Assembly: GCA_034770075.1 (NCBI GenBank)
Contig: CM068382.1
Location: 17,230,616-17,294,615, forward strand
Direction of reading: 5' to 3'
Source of the DNA: Aralia elata
Taxonomy: Eukaryota > Streptophyta > Magnoliopsida > Apiales > Araliaceae
DNA: 64,000 bases
Notes under the pieces: model-generated
Told to the model about the DNA's origin: nothing
The model's input: the letters and a program-made list of their open reading frames with translations, nothing else
Databases searched by the model: none
Translations under genes and position numbers: made by a program
Shown: positions 47,423 through 59,795 of the stretch, in pieces
Numbering within the stretch: the first letter of the stretch is position 1
Layout: every line of letters starts with the position of its first letter

Positions 47423-50161
47423 TTTGACACCCCCAAATCCGAGTACTACGTTTCCTCAGGATTTGGTGTTCACTATCCATATACATCACATCACATCTAA
47501 CTACCCATTCATTCATAATGGAAATACTATTAATGAAAATAGAAATCTCCCATTAAGGGTTACAACATCATTCATAAATAAATCCCAGGTCATCTAACCT
47601 TAACATAACATCAGTGCGGAAACATAAATTAAGTCTATTACATAACATCAGTAAAATAAGTACAACAAGTCTTCATCACTTGTTTGTTTTTCCTTTACCC
47701 TTACTAGTAGATGGCTCGTCAGTTCTTTCAACCTTAGCTGCAATGTTATTATGCAAGGGTGAGCAATGATTGCCCAGCAAGTATAACAACAACAGTAATA
47801 ATAACATGCGAAATAATTAATGGATATTGAATAATTGAAGATTTAGCTTTTGAGTCAAGAATGTAAGACAAGATTTAAAAGAACGTCTGAGGGTCTTAAG
47901 ACCACGAACTATGTCCCAGGTTATCAAGTATTTCTACTTTAAACCTTTAACAGTCGTAAGACTATATGGACCTTGCTTCTCGTACTCAGGGGGATCAGCC
48001 CTTTGTACCATGTATGTGCACAATATCTTAACGCTAACGCGTAAATAAAATCCCCTGTATAAGGGTTGTTCATCTCAGTTTGACATCGGAGTCCGCACCA
48101 AAGGAAGTTTGGTTTGGATTTACTTCAATAACGTTTCTAGAATTTAGAACGCTCATCAACTATGGACTAGTCGAATCAATAAGGGTTCGCTAGTCAATCA
48201 AGGTTCAAAAGGTATAATTCGAAAAATCAAAACTAAATCTCACAAAAGGTACGATTGAATACGTTCTATATAACTGAAGCATTACAAAGAGGAAATTAAA
48301 AACGTCTCATTGAATCCATGAAATTGAATGGAATAGAAATAATAATTTGCTCGAGTAAATAGTAGCATCATGAAACATATATGGTACGAGAATTAAATTC
48401 AGGAGCTTGCGTGATTGAAATCAAGGTAGAAAACTTGCGTAAATGTAAAAGTAGGAATAAGATACTTGCCTCGTGCGTAGACTAAAAATTTAAGACTCAC
48501 GTTTCTCTAATCAACCTATACATTCCGTTTATAAAACAATAACAATAATTAGTTACAGTATTATAAACACTTCAGAACTCATTCTCATCCAAAATTTCTA
48601 TTTTAATAGCTTAGTTGACATCGAACAATCCATGGGTTTATGCTTAGCACCCATTACAGTATTTTAGCATTCATTTTATACCTTAGCCTAAGCTTTAGGT
48701 ATATCTACGATATCATAACATGATCTCAAAGAACGAAGAAAATTTTTACTCTCGTCTTTTTACTTTTTTTTTTTAAGTTCCCGCCGGGGCGAGAAAATCC
48801 TTCACAAAAATCTCGCGGGGGCGAGGAATTGCTTCACAGAATTCTCGCCGAGGCGAGCTCCCCGCCGGGGCGAGGGATCCCTTTGCAAAATTCTCGCCCC
48901 GACGAGAATTACGAATTCCAGTTTCTGCAGTTCGCGAAGAACGCAGAAACAGGCCAAAATTTCCCAATCTTGTTATTATTACGTCAAATTAAAATGCCCA
49001 ATTATCATATATGGTATGAAATCAAAACCCATTCCATAAACAGTGATTTTAACATCACAGATAATCTATACAACCCAATTTAAAGACCAAAAATCTAACT
49101 GTTCATACTTATTATGAAGTTTTGATACAGTTAAAAAAATTAATCGCAGTAAATTCGTTTCTTAACCAAATTAATTCGTTTAAGTTTCATTCTTTTCGTT
49201 TTTACATGCATAGACATAATCAGTATCAATTTAACCAGTTAACATGTAAATAAAGTACCAATTTCGTACATTTAAACCATGTTCATAAGTAACTACTCTG
49301 TAATTTCAGAACTTGTAATTAAAGCATGATTTCATGGATTTAATTACTCTAAATCATATATAAACCATACAAAACACATCAAAGCATACTTACAATCATC
49401 TAACATCAATTTATTGAAGATTTAGCCATACAAATTTATTTTACAGAGAACTTAGAACCATACGTTCATGGAGAATTTAAAGAAGAACATAATCAGAGAC
49501 TTAATTAAGGGATTACCTTTGATAATGATGCAAGAAAATGACAAGATCTCTTCTCAATTCTCCTATTTCTCCAAATTCTCTCCTTTTTCTCTCAAACTTT
49601 TCTCTCTGGCTTAGTAATTAGAAGCACTGATAATGGAGTAGAGTTGATATTACGTGAGTTTAAAGATGGCAGATCATGGTGTCAGTTGGTAACTGGCACC
49701 AACTCCCTCTAAGGTCATGTTTGGCTACTTTTTTATTCTCCCTTCTAATTTATTTTAATAAATAGCTTATTACATAGTTTCATGTCACACTTTAATCAAC
49801 TAAATAATCTTAATAAAATCAAATATATAAAATAGAATAATTCTACATTAAATCACAGTCATATAAATAAAATTCTCATTTATTAATAATGACCATTTAC
49901 TAAATCTCTAATTAATTAAATTAAATTAGAAATTACATTATACTTATTTAAATAATGTATTTAATCAAATAAATTCAATTAAACACATACTTTAAAAATA
50001 AAAATTCTTCACGTCAATTTAACTAATGTAACACATGTAATTAAATTAATCTACCACAAATTCATTAATTAATCAATTAATTCAACAATCAAATCGTCGA
50101 AAAATATTTATTTAATTCAATAAATATTTAAAATAAGTTACAAAAATTCTCGTTTGTCACA
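47423..50161 (-). mobile_element. Solo LTR B inside the CACTA element
   Basis: Minus-strand orientation: starts TGTGACAAACGAGAATTTT (50161), ends GGATTTGGGGGTGTCAAA (47423). Target duplication ATTAT flanks it (47418-47422, 50162-50166). 2739 bp with no coding. A GC-rich palindromic patch, CTCGCCGAGGCGAG and relatives, lies at 48780-48905. CCCAGCAAGTATAAC at about 47776 corresponds to the block in LTR A. Confidence 0.82.
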
Positions 50162-50450
50162 ATTATACAATTATATTCATAAACTCTATTAATAAGATTT
50201 AATATTTTTTTATATCAAATATTATTAATTATATATATATATATATCATTTGTTTGTCAAATAGATATATTTCCTTGCTTTATTTCAAACATATGAAATA
50301 ACAAACTTTAATAATAAAAAAATATATCAAATCTTATTATTGTTTTTATTTTCTACATCCACACTCATAATTTCATTATTAATGTTTTACATCATTATAC
50401 AATTATATTCATAAACTCTATTAATAAGATTTAATATTTTTTATACCCCT
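50162..50450. repeat. Tandem duplication unit, copy 1 right part and copy 2
   Basis: ATTATACAATTATATTCATA occurs at 50162 and again at about 50393, with the block shared with 47262 in between. This shows a pre-existing tandem duplication. Confidence 0.8.
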
Positions 50451-50655
50451 AAAAATAGTAAATTATATTAGTCTAATAGATTAGTACGATAAAAATTATG
50501 ATGACAAACTTTAGTATATCGTTTCATTTTGTACAATTATCACTGCCAAGAAAATAAGAATGTTCTAGCAGTGAATAATGAAAATAAAAAACAGAAATTG
50601 AGAATGTTCTAGCGAGGGAATGTCCTTTGAGATAAAAACACAAATTAATCTTAGA

Positions 50656-51160
50656 GGTGTAAACAAGTCGAACTGAAGCGAACAGAGAGTTACTTGGATT
50701 GAGTTCGAATTGTATTTGAAAAACTCTACTTAAATTCGACTCGACTCGAATATTTGTTACTCGAATTCAATCTGACTTGGATCGAATTATATTCAAACTA
50801 CTCGCGGACTTTGAATTCAAGCTCGAATTCGAGTCTCTACATAATAAGTAATTTTATAATACATATAGTCTCTATGTCATATATGTTATGTCTTCATATA
50901 TAATAATAAATAATAACTATTTATTCTAAATTTATTAAATTGTGCATATTTTATAAGAGAATGTTTCGAGTATTTATGTGAATATATATTAATCGAGTAT
51001 GTATCGAATCATGATCAAGAATTCGAATCCTAAACGAGTCGAGTATAAATTTACTCAGATTCTACTTATAATTCATTCTCATTTATTTTTTTTACTCAAA
51101 TTTAGATCATATTATTAACGAATTCGAGTTTCGTTCATATTTTTTCGAATTGTTTATTAG
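50656..51160. repeat. Degenerate repeat rich in TCGAATTCGAG-like motifs
   Basis: Starts GGTGTAAACAAGTCGAACTG, followed by many TCGAAT, CGACTCGA and GAATTCGAG motifs. It resembles plant non-autonomous hAT-type repeats from memory; termini and duplication not established. Confidence 0.35.
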
Positions 51161-51369
51161 ATGAATAGTTAGTTGATGTTAATTATCCTTCATTTTGCTC
51201 AAGGACCAATCAGAAACAAGCACACAGATCATTAGTTTTAATTGCTCCATTCAATTGTGGCCCTTGATAAATTCTAAGCATTATATCTCTACTGTCGGAT
51301 CAAAAGCTAAGTGTTAAATATAAAACTCAAAAATGATATTTTATTTTCATTTCTTTCATCTCTCTCTCT

Positions 51370-52911
51370 TTCTCTCGTCGGCTGAGGTACATCTCCATCT
51401 CTATCTAACCCTTCAAAATTGTTCTTTGCTTCTGATCTCTAGGGTCTGACCCTTTGGTTGTCTAGTTTGGTTGTATGGGTTGATTCTCACTTTGTTCTTC
51501 TTCAACTCCGGCGGCTGGGAATTGTGTGGATTTTGCCCTAGGATTTGGGGCCAATTGTTTGGGGTTTCATATTTGGGGCCAATTTTGTTAATGGATTGTC
51601 GTTTCACCAGTGGCGCTTCGGGCTTTTTGGGATCTTCCGGCGATTGTGATCGTCCACCACTATTGTCCCCTATATGGTAATTTCTCTCTCCGCTTTCTCT
51701 ATATTTGTATTTATAGATTATAGATATTAATGTTCACATAATGTGGTTGTCCCCTATATGGTAATTTCTCTCTCCGATTTCTCTATATTTGTATTTATAG
51801 ATATTAATGCTTTTTATTTATAAAACAGTCCTTAAGACTGAAGATTATAAGCTTCAACGTCTCCCACAGCTACAACTAAAAACTGATGGAAGACTACTTG
51901 ATGAATTTCTTCCAACTAGCAAGTATGAAAAACCAAATTAATGGCCAACTTTCTTGGTCCATATGCCACACAATTACCACTCTGACTTACATGATCAAAA
52001 CTTACAGCCTCAAAACTAAATGACATTCGATCAGTCTTAACCAAAATATCTAAGTGCAACAAATTATCCATCTGGGAAGAACACAAACCATTAATGCTTG
52101 AACACCGGAGGACTAAAAGTTGATTTTTGCTAATAATTGGTTACTTTATTTTATTTATTTATTTGTTTGTTTGTTTGTTTATTTTCTGTTTTCCATGGTA
52201 TGCCCTTTTCACTTTTAGATCAGTAGTTTATTGATAGGAAAATGATTTATATTGCGATGTCAATTTTTTAATTGTGGAGAAGTATTAGTGACCCTTTTAT
52301 AATTCTATCTAACTATATATATTAAAATGTTTCGCAATTGTATTTCGGTACAAATTTTTAACAAGACTTTTGCAAGTTTGTTTTTTAATTTACTCACGAA
52401 GCAAAGATGGAGGAATGAGCTCTTTTTTTATAGCATATCATATAAAACCCACCCATTATTTAAAATTAAAATAAGTTTTAGAAATATTATATTTACAAGG
52501 AGATACAATAGTTTGATTTATTCTTTCGGATATTATAGTTGCATAAATAACAATTGTTAATATTTTCATTTTATTTATGGAAAAGGATGTTATAAATTTA
52601 CAAGTTACTAAACTAAAACATAATATGCATGGCTTAGTTTTGTACGTGGGGGGGGGGGAGGGGTTAGTACCTAATAGGATATTGTTAATTTGATTGTTTA
52701 TTAGGAGCGCACCATGTTGATTTTCGATCTGCAACAAAAGAAGATCCACAGTGGTTCAACACTTTATAGAATAGTATTTCAATCATTATTTTCTCAGGTA
52801 TATCTGGTAATTTTATGCTCAACACTTTATGGCTTAGGATTCTTCTAGTGGCGATGGAAATGATAGGTTACATTGGCTGAGAAAACCACTCCAGGGAAGC
52901 AATAGTGACAA
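51370..52911 (+). pseudogene. Exon-like islands inside CACTA, possible captured gene
   Basis: A CT-rich leader-like stretch (51340-51415) precedes an open region with GGWELCGFCPRIWG and TSGASGFLGSSGD (about 51490-51680). Further exon-like blocks with acceptor-like AG follow: 52705-52765 (AHHVDFRSATKEDPQWFNTL) and 52838-52911 (SSSGDGNDRLHWLRKPLQ), the latter ending at a GTAAAA donor. Codon use and spacing look gene-like, but I recognise no family. It could be a captured host gene or a decayed CACTA gene. Confidence 0.4.
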
Positions 52912-54183
52912 GTAAAAGCACACTATTTTCCATATTCTCGTGGTGGTTTTATAAATTTCATCATAGTTAACTGCAGACTACTTCATGTGACCTTCCTTTC
53001 AAATCAGTTCTAACCGAGTAAATTCATTGAGTGGAGAAAAAATGAATGGTCCAACTACGTCACTTGATATGTAATTTATGATTGTGAACCATATATCCAT
53101 GTCATTAGTTGATTGTTAGACTCCCCACTTGGAGTTCCCACCATTAAAGGGTTGAGCAGTTGATGCTTTATATATTTTACGAGGAACATAAGATTTCCAT
53201 TATCGCCCTCCAATTCAACCAGTATAGTTGTCATGTAATGTTTTTTTTACTGAATTTAAATTGCAAAAATATTTATTCTGCTAAAGTATGAATTGAACCA
53301 GATTCATTTGGCTTGAATACTCTGTTAAGTGTTCTATGGCCTATTCTATTGGCAGGAATTTAATAGATAAAATTTCAAATAATAGAATTTAATTAAATAT
53401 ATGGTTACGTTTACTTCTTATGGGTCTGTGATTAGGCTTTTAAGTGTGGGTGTCAAGGTTTTTTAGCTTGATTTTTGATTGGTGAAAACTATTTGGAATT
53501 CAATTGTTTTATGCAGTGACTGAGGATTGAGGAAGATTTGAATTGTAATTGCTTTGGATGCCTTAGAAAGTTTCTATGTAATTGTTGTTGTTGTCTGCTA
53601 TGTAGTCTGTAATGTTGCTAATGCTTGGCACAGAAAAAGCAGCATGTGGACTACACTAAATATGAATACTTGAATGTTGAAAGAAATTGTTATTGATACA
53701 CCATGGAATCTTTTTCCCACTTTCCGGCTATTTTATATTAATGAATAATGATAATGAGCCAATTACATAATTTAGCTAAATTTTCTAAATGCCTTGTTTG
53801 CTTCATGCTTCGTCTTATTTGCCTCAGTAAGATCACAAATCACTATCTTATTTGGAAGAACATGTGAGTTAGAATATAACTGTATTTTACAAAATTACAG
53901 TTATAAACTTGTGCTTGTTCAATTAGACAGAATTTTTCAAAAATTAACAATTTTGTGATGCTGCTTAACAACAAGTGAAGCTAAACTATATTCATAACAT
54001 ATAGGAGTAGGATTGCTTCTGGTAATTGTACCCATCTTATCAGTCGATCTTATTCTTTATCAACAATTGGTACATTATGCATATGAAACCAGGGCATTTC
54101 AATTCACTTGACCAAACACATTATATATGTATATGTTTTGGCCTTTTTTAACTAATCGCTAACATTTAATATTTCTTCATCAG
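52912..54183. other. CACTA interior, intron-like AT-rich DNA
   Basis: No gene recognised. If the islands on either side belong to one gene, this would be intron. Confidence 0.4.
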
Positions 54184-54253
54184 GCTTTAAATGCTCAATC
54201 AAGAGCATTGCTTATGCAGAGGTTGGACCGCAGATGTACTACCATAAAGATGG
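54184..54253 (+). pseudogene. Short exon-like block in CACTA
   Basis: CAG acceptor after a T-rich tract, 70 bp open (ALNAQSRALLMQRLDRR), then a GTATAT donor. The peptide faintly recalls plant RNA-binding splicing factors, which I cannot confirm. Consistent with a captured exon. Confidence 0.4.
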
Positions 54254-54569
54254 GTATATTGTCATCTATTTTGCCTCTAATAGTTTACTGCTGATCATAG
54301 GACATACATAACTGTACTGCTATAATAAGAAATGCATGGATTAGTATGTTATTAAGAATTGTACTCTCTCTCTCTCTCTATATATATATATAGATACTTG
54401 ATTGAAGAATTGTGGCAGCCTTAGACGGTTGATTGTAATGATAACAAATTACTATGTACTGGATGATTTTATTTAATTAATAATATTTGAGTTTTTTGCA
54501 TTTTTTTTCGCATAATTTGCTATGAGGTCATTGAGCCAGGATTTATTTTGTTTGTAAAATAATTCGACA

Positions 54570-55290
54570 TTCGTTACAGAACAGGATATTGTTGAAACAA
54601 AGGCAACATTTATATCGTTGCAAATACAATCAACTTTCGTTGCAAATCAAATCAACTTTCGTTGCAAATAAAAAGCAAACAGCAACGTATAGTGTCGTTG
54701 CTAATTGACAATTTTCATTGCTCTTTAAAAATAATCCGTAACGCTAATCGACAATTTTCGTTGCTCTTTAAAAATAATCCGTAACGTATATTATCATTGC
54801 TAATTGATCATAATCTCGTTGCAAAATAATATATGGCCGATGTACTGTGTACATTTAGCAACGAAAATCGTTGCTAAAAAGTATACAATTAGCAACGAAA
54901 ACAAGTTTAGGCAACATTTACTAAGTTGTTCAGCAACGACAAATTTCGTTGCCAAAAGTATATCAAGGGCAACGAAATTTCATTTTCGTTGACAAAGAAA
55001 AAAGGCTTTTCGTTGCTAATAAGTAGGCTTTTGTAACGAAAATTGCTTTTTAGCAACATTTTCTAAATAAAGTGGCAACAAAATATTTCGTTGCTAAATG
55101 ATCTAGGCTTTTGCACAAAATTCAAGTTTCGTTGCGAAATGTTTCACTTTCTGTAACGTTCAAAATAATTTCGTTGCAGAACAATTAGCAACCCTCATTT
55201 CGCAACGAAAGCTGCAACGCTCAAAAATTCGTTGCAAAAGACCTTTAGGAATGAAATATTGAACCTTTAGCAACGAAAACGCGTTGTTGC
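54570..55290. repeat. Right subterminal repeat array of CACTA
   Basis: Over twenty GCAACGAAA/TTTCGTTGC motifs in both orientations, the counterpart of the left array. Includes a duplicated AATAATCCGTAACG segment. Confidence 0.85.
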
Positions 55291-55388
55291 CAAATGGCCA
55301 TTTTTTTGTAGTGAATTCCTTTTTCGAAATATTTATTTGAAATCATTCATGGGATAAACAAATATAAATTTATCACATATACACATAT

Positions 55389-58300
55389 TGTAATATCCCG
55401 AATGTTTATGAGTTAGTAAATCATGATATTATATTATTATGATGATTGTGACATACAATGATCCTTAGAAAAGGAAATTGATGGGTTAAACATAGGATAA
55501 TACTCAGAGTATAATTTAGTTGATAAAGGTTATAGAATAAAACCTACAAGAATCTGTTAAGGAAGTGGATTAAATAGGCGATGTAAAACCTATGATATAG
55601 TAATGCGTTGAAATAATTCAACGACAAAATTTTAGAAGAAGGTTTACGCAAACCGAGTAAGAGAGGTTTGATATTTGTGATTCCGAGGACAGAATTCTTA
55701 TAAGGAGGGAAGGATGTGACAACCCGAATTTTCGAGAATAATTATAATAAGAATTTAATATAGATTAATTCTTATTATGATTCGAGTTTGAATGTATATG
55801 TGTTATATATATTTATGTGATTTATTTGGTGAGCTTAATATGTATATATAAATGTGAAATATATATATATATATATATATATAGATTCAGAATGATTGAG
55901 TTACTAGTTAATAATTGTAACGATCGCGAGCCGTGGGTAGCTTGGTAATTCGAGCTTATGGATATTATTGAATAATAATACTATTATGTGTTAAGCGTTT
56001 AAAGGTTATATTATGACCTAGATTATGTGTAGGCGATGATTAGTAAGTATGAAAGTGTTCGTATAAGCTAATTTGGTGGTTTCGAGAAATATCACTAGAG
56101 TACTATTTATTAGATTAAATAAATAGTTGAAGGATAATATTATTGAACGAGTTATTTGTTGTAAAGATGCTAACCCAAGTTATGGGCGAGATATATGTGC
56201 GATGATGTATATGATTATGGGGAGTTAATCGTGAAGAGCAGTGATCGTGAATCGTGAATACCCTAGTAATTTGTGTTTATTAATATTATTAAAAAGGATT
56301 AAATATTATTTTTATGTGACGTGTTTTAAGGTTATTTTATAACTTGGATGATGCAAAAGTATGAATACTTTATACGTTGTTGAACCGTAAGAGTGAATAA
56401 TTGATTTTGCGAAAGATCGCAAAATCACTATTCATGGGGCATATTTCTCGAGGCACTATTCACGCCAAATATTTTTACGCCTTTTTCGATTTCTATTAAT
56501 TTCGTTAAGACGCGTACGCGAAAGAATAATTTTTTCAAGTGTCAGAAATTTTATTTGAGCTGATACGTGATTTTATCCGTATATGAAATGTATTATATGG
56601 GTGTTCCGAATATTTGGACAAATCCCATAATAATTATTTTTATGTGTCCCAATATTTATGGTAATACCCATTTTAATTTTGGGTAGAGTTATTTACCAGT
56701 TTTGGTATTAAAGTGGGAGTTTTCGGATATATTTTTGTATATTTGGATATTTATTTTGGCTTGTTACTCCTAGAGGGAACCAACCCCCAATTTTAGACCA
56801 ATTAAATGAGAGCAAGAAGGGAGATTGCTGGCAAGCTTTGAATTTTTGGCCTCCTTGAGCCACAAACCCATTTTCTCCCAAATTTACTCCTCCACTTCTC
56901 CCAAATCATTCATTCTCTCTTCCATTCCACACCTCCCCCATTCCATCAGCAGATAGAGAGAGAGAGGGAAAATCTGCAGCAAAGAGGAAGAAGAAAGAAG
57001 GAGAAGGTCGCCGGAAAAGGAAGAAAGTCGCCGGAAAAAGGAAGGAGGAGGAAGAAGAAGGCACGGATGGAGGAAGAAGAGAATTCAAGCAAGAAGAACT
57101 CAAGCCAAGCAAGCCTAGCAATCTTCTTAACCTCTAGGAAGTATTTACAGAGGTAAACAACCAACCAAATCCTTTCCATTCGATTTCTTATTAAGTTTTT
57201 CGAGTTTTTCTTAGTTTTGAGCTCTTAAGCTTGTGGGTCGGATTTATGGCGATTCTTGGTGTTTTTGATTGTTATGGATGATTGTTGATGTTATTAGGAG
57301 ATTATGTAAGCTATTAATAACATCAAAGTGGAACAAAAATGGAAGAAATTCGTACCTATGCTTAAGGAGGATGAAGAACATGAAGAACATGAAGAATAAT
57401 GGACATTTTGGACAAATTTTGGACCTATGAACTGTTTTGGACAATCTGTAGCTAATTTTTCGTGTTGGATTAATTTGTTTGTTGTTATGGTATTGTAGTT
57501 CCATGGATTACCAAGTTAACCCAACTGGAATCGAGTAAAAATGTGTTAAAACAAAGATTTGGTGATGATTTTAGTGAAGAACACTTAGAACATTCAAAAC
57601 AGAGCATGAGTTGATACTTTGGCCTAAGATTCGGCCCTGTTAATGTTAATGGGTAGCTTTGAATTTTTGATATGTTGTAGCTCTATGTCTTAGGAGTCCA
57701 TAGAGTCCAGAACGGACCAATTTGAAGGTCTAGAGAAGAAGTTATGAGGATTGGAGTGAAGGAGGGTCAAAATCGTGATGTCTGACAAGGGCCATCAGGC
57801 CACCCGCGCGCCTGCACCAAGGCCCCGCGCACGCATGCTGGCGCACGCCGTGCGCCTAGTGCCGCCCGCCCGCGTGTGCGCTGCCCGACTCAGCTTCGAC
57901 GTCCGTTGGGAAAATGGCCATAACTTTCTCATACGGACTCGGATTGGGGCGATTCAAGATGATCCGAAAAGCATAGAGATAGACCTACAACTTCCATTAA
58001 TTAGAATGGAAATTTACCACATGGAGCCATATTGAAATCGACCATTTTTAGGGCTATTGTGCAAACGGTAGGCGTCGGTCATGCGCATGTGCAATATATA
58101 ATGCTCCCGACAATGTTGAATGATGTTCTAAGTTCCAAAACATGGTTATTATGATTTTTAATGATACTTAACATTAACCATTGGGTATTAGACAATTTGA
58201 ATGGGCATGCTAGGCGTACGCAATTGCGTGTCGCTTGGGCGTTCGAGTAGAGAAGTTTGGCGTATGGGCGTGCAAGCGTCGTAACGCCGTGACAAGTGCG

Positions 58301-59669
58301 TATAACTTTGTTTAATATTTTGTTTCTAATAATAATAAAACATGATAGTGTATTATAACCCAATGTATGAGCATGTTATGCACATGCAAAAGAGGCGAAT
58401 TAGGCGTGAGACGTGTAAATGTCGAAACGCCGTGGCAAGTGTTAATGAACTTAAATAGTGTTTCGATTTAAACAAAATGAATATTATAAGATATGAAGTA
58501 GGATTATTGTAAGCCTATAAGGATTGATGATGATGAGGGTCATAACGTTTTCAAACGACGCGACGCCGAGAAATGTTTTAGTGTTAATCGCGTTAATTGT
58601 CTATAATGCGCGAACAATAGTAGATAAGAATTACTAATAATGTAAACCATTATATGAAGCCTTTTTAATGGCTAATTGGTGTTTTATTGTTAAATAAATT
58701 GTGTAGAATATTGAAGGACGAGCCATCATAATTTGGCAAGGAACGCTTAAGGCAAGTTCTCTCAGTAACTTGTTGACTTATTTAAATGTATTGATGTACA
58801 TGACTTGATTACTAAATCTTTCACTATTATGTGAATTATATGCGAGCATGATTAAAGTGTGCACAATGTGCAATTATGTGACTATATCGTTCTATGTGGA
58901 ACTTGAATTATTGTAAATATACAATGTGAGATGCATGAAGTATGTTATGAGATATATGATGCATATATATAAATGAATTGCATAAGATTTATAATGCATG
59001 AGTAATATGCATAGTATGAGAATCATGATGCATAGATAAATGCAAACTTATGTGTTACGTGAAGCATGACATGTGAAAACTGTTAGTTCTTGCTGAGCCG
59101 TCGTGATCATTCTTGCAAAAATAAAACTTTTGCAGATTTACGATGCAATGCAATTATCTTGATATCGTGATGATAAGGATTAGAGGCGCATGGAAACAGG
59201 AAGGTTGCTAAATGTTCCTTTATTGTAATTATTTAGCTATGATGACGGTATATGATGTACCTGAATTTGACTATGTAAACCTTGAGTTGAAAATGAAGGT
59301 TATCCATTATAATAGTTAAGACGTGATTACATTAGTTACTTGTTTTAGTAAACTACAAGGATGACGATGATGTATAAAGGACATTTTTATAACGAAGGTA
59401 TAGTTCTTGAATAACATTGTAAATATTCAGGGATTGAATAAAGTTAGAATCTGAACCTTGCGTTCACATGAGATATTGTAAAGGATCATGGTATTTATTC
59501 AACCTTGATCATAAGTGTATTATTTAAGGTCTTCGTGCCTGGGATTAGATGAGGATATGTTGTAATATTATTGTAATTACATATTTATAGTAAGCCTATG
59601 TTGCATGGGTTGTACCGTGACGCACCGGACCCGGGTTCAAGGTAAGACCCGAGTTTCGGGGGCGTTACA
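55389..59669 (+). mobile_element. Gypsy-type LTR remnant with long 3' LTR
   Basis: Flanked by target duplication CATAT (55384-55388, 59670-59674). Begins TGTAATATCCCGAATG, a diverged LTR start. After about 325 bp it reaches a polypurine tract (AAGGAGGGAAGGA, 55702-55714) and then a full LTR, 55715-59669. Most of the 5' LTR and all coding were deleted. The LTR (3955 bp) starts TGTGACAACCCG and ends GGGGGCGTTACA. Inside the LTR are a purine-rich patch (about 56950-57080) and a GC-rich patch (57790-57895). It lies 75 bp from the CACTA, inside LTR A. Confidence 0.82.
55715..59669 (+). repeat. LTR C, 3.95 kb
   Basis: Same family type as LTRs A and B by its termini and by a TTGCTGAGC block near 59090, the complement of the block in A and B. 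No protein-coding capacity recognised. Confidence 0.8.
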
Positions 59670-59795
59670 CATATACTTTACCTTGCACATATTACCATAT
59701 TCACTTTTGATACTTAATAAAAATAAATAATAAAAAAAATTATTCGTAAAATTTCTTATTTAAATATATCGAAAATCTTGGGTTATTACAAGCTC

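Larger units (their letters stand above)
44052..55313. mobile_element. 11.26-kb CACTA element, probably non-autonomous
   Basis: Left end CACTACAAAAAAATAGGCC and right end GGCCATTTTTTTGTAGTG are inverted repeats. The 3-bp target duplication AAT is present on both sides (44049-44051, 55314-55316). Dense GCAACGA/TCGTTGC motifs occupy 44085-44670 and 54570-55290 as subterminal arrays. No TNP2-type transposase ORF is visible anywhere inside, so mobility would need help. The interior holds solo LTR B, a tandem duplication, a degenerate GTCGAACT-type repeat and exon-like islands. Confidence 0.92.
40071..59790 (-). mobile_element. Solo LTR A (about 4.2 kb) interrupted by nested elements
   Basis: Read on the minus strand it begins TGTAATAACCCAAGATTTTC (59790) and ends GGATTTAGGGGTGTCACA (40071). 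The target duplication AGCTC flanks it exactly (40066-40070, 59791-59795). Own sequence is 40071-44051, 55317-55388 and 59675-59790. No gag or pol. Similar terminal sequences and internal blocks (GCTCAGCAAGTA at about 40381) link it to the LTRs at 47423 and 55715. An AT-rich tandem array of ATTATTAATCATTTAATAAT (about 41540-41930) lies inside. Confidence 0.85.

Noticed and set aside
48773..48967. Arg/Ala/Pro-rich open frame with internal repeats
   Set aside because: Produced by GC-rich palindromic repeats in solo LTR B.
52640..52665. G-rich run as a possible G-quadruplex element
   Set aside because: A single long homopolymer-like run (mostly G) with no four-tract pattern or conserved context.
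57775..58035. GC-rich 86-residue open frame
   Set aside because: Falls within a 3.95-kb LTR. The GC patch keeps a frame open by chance; no domain and no splice context.
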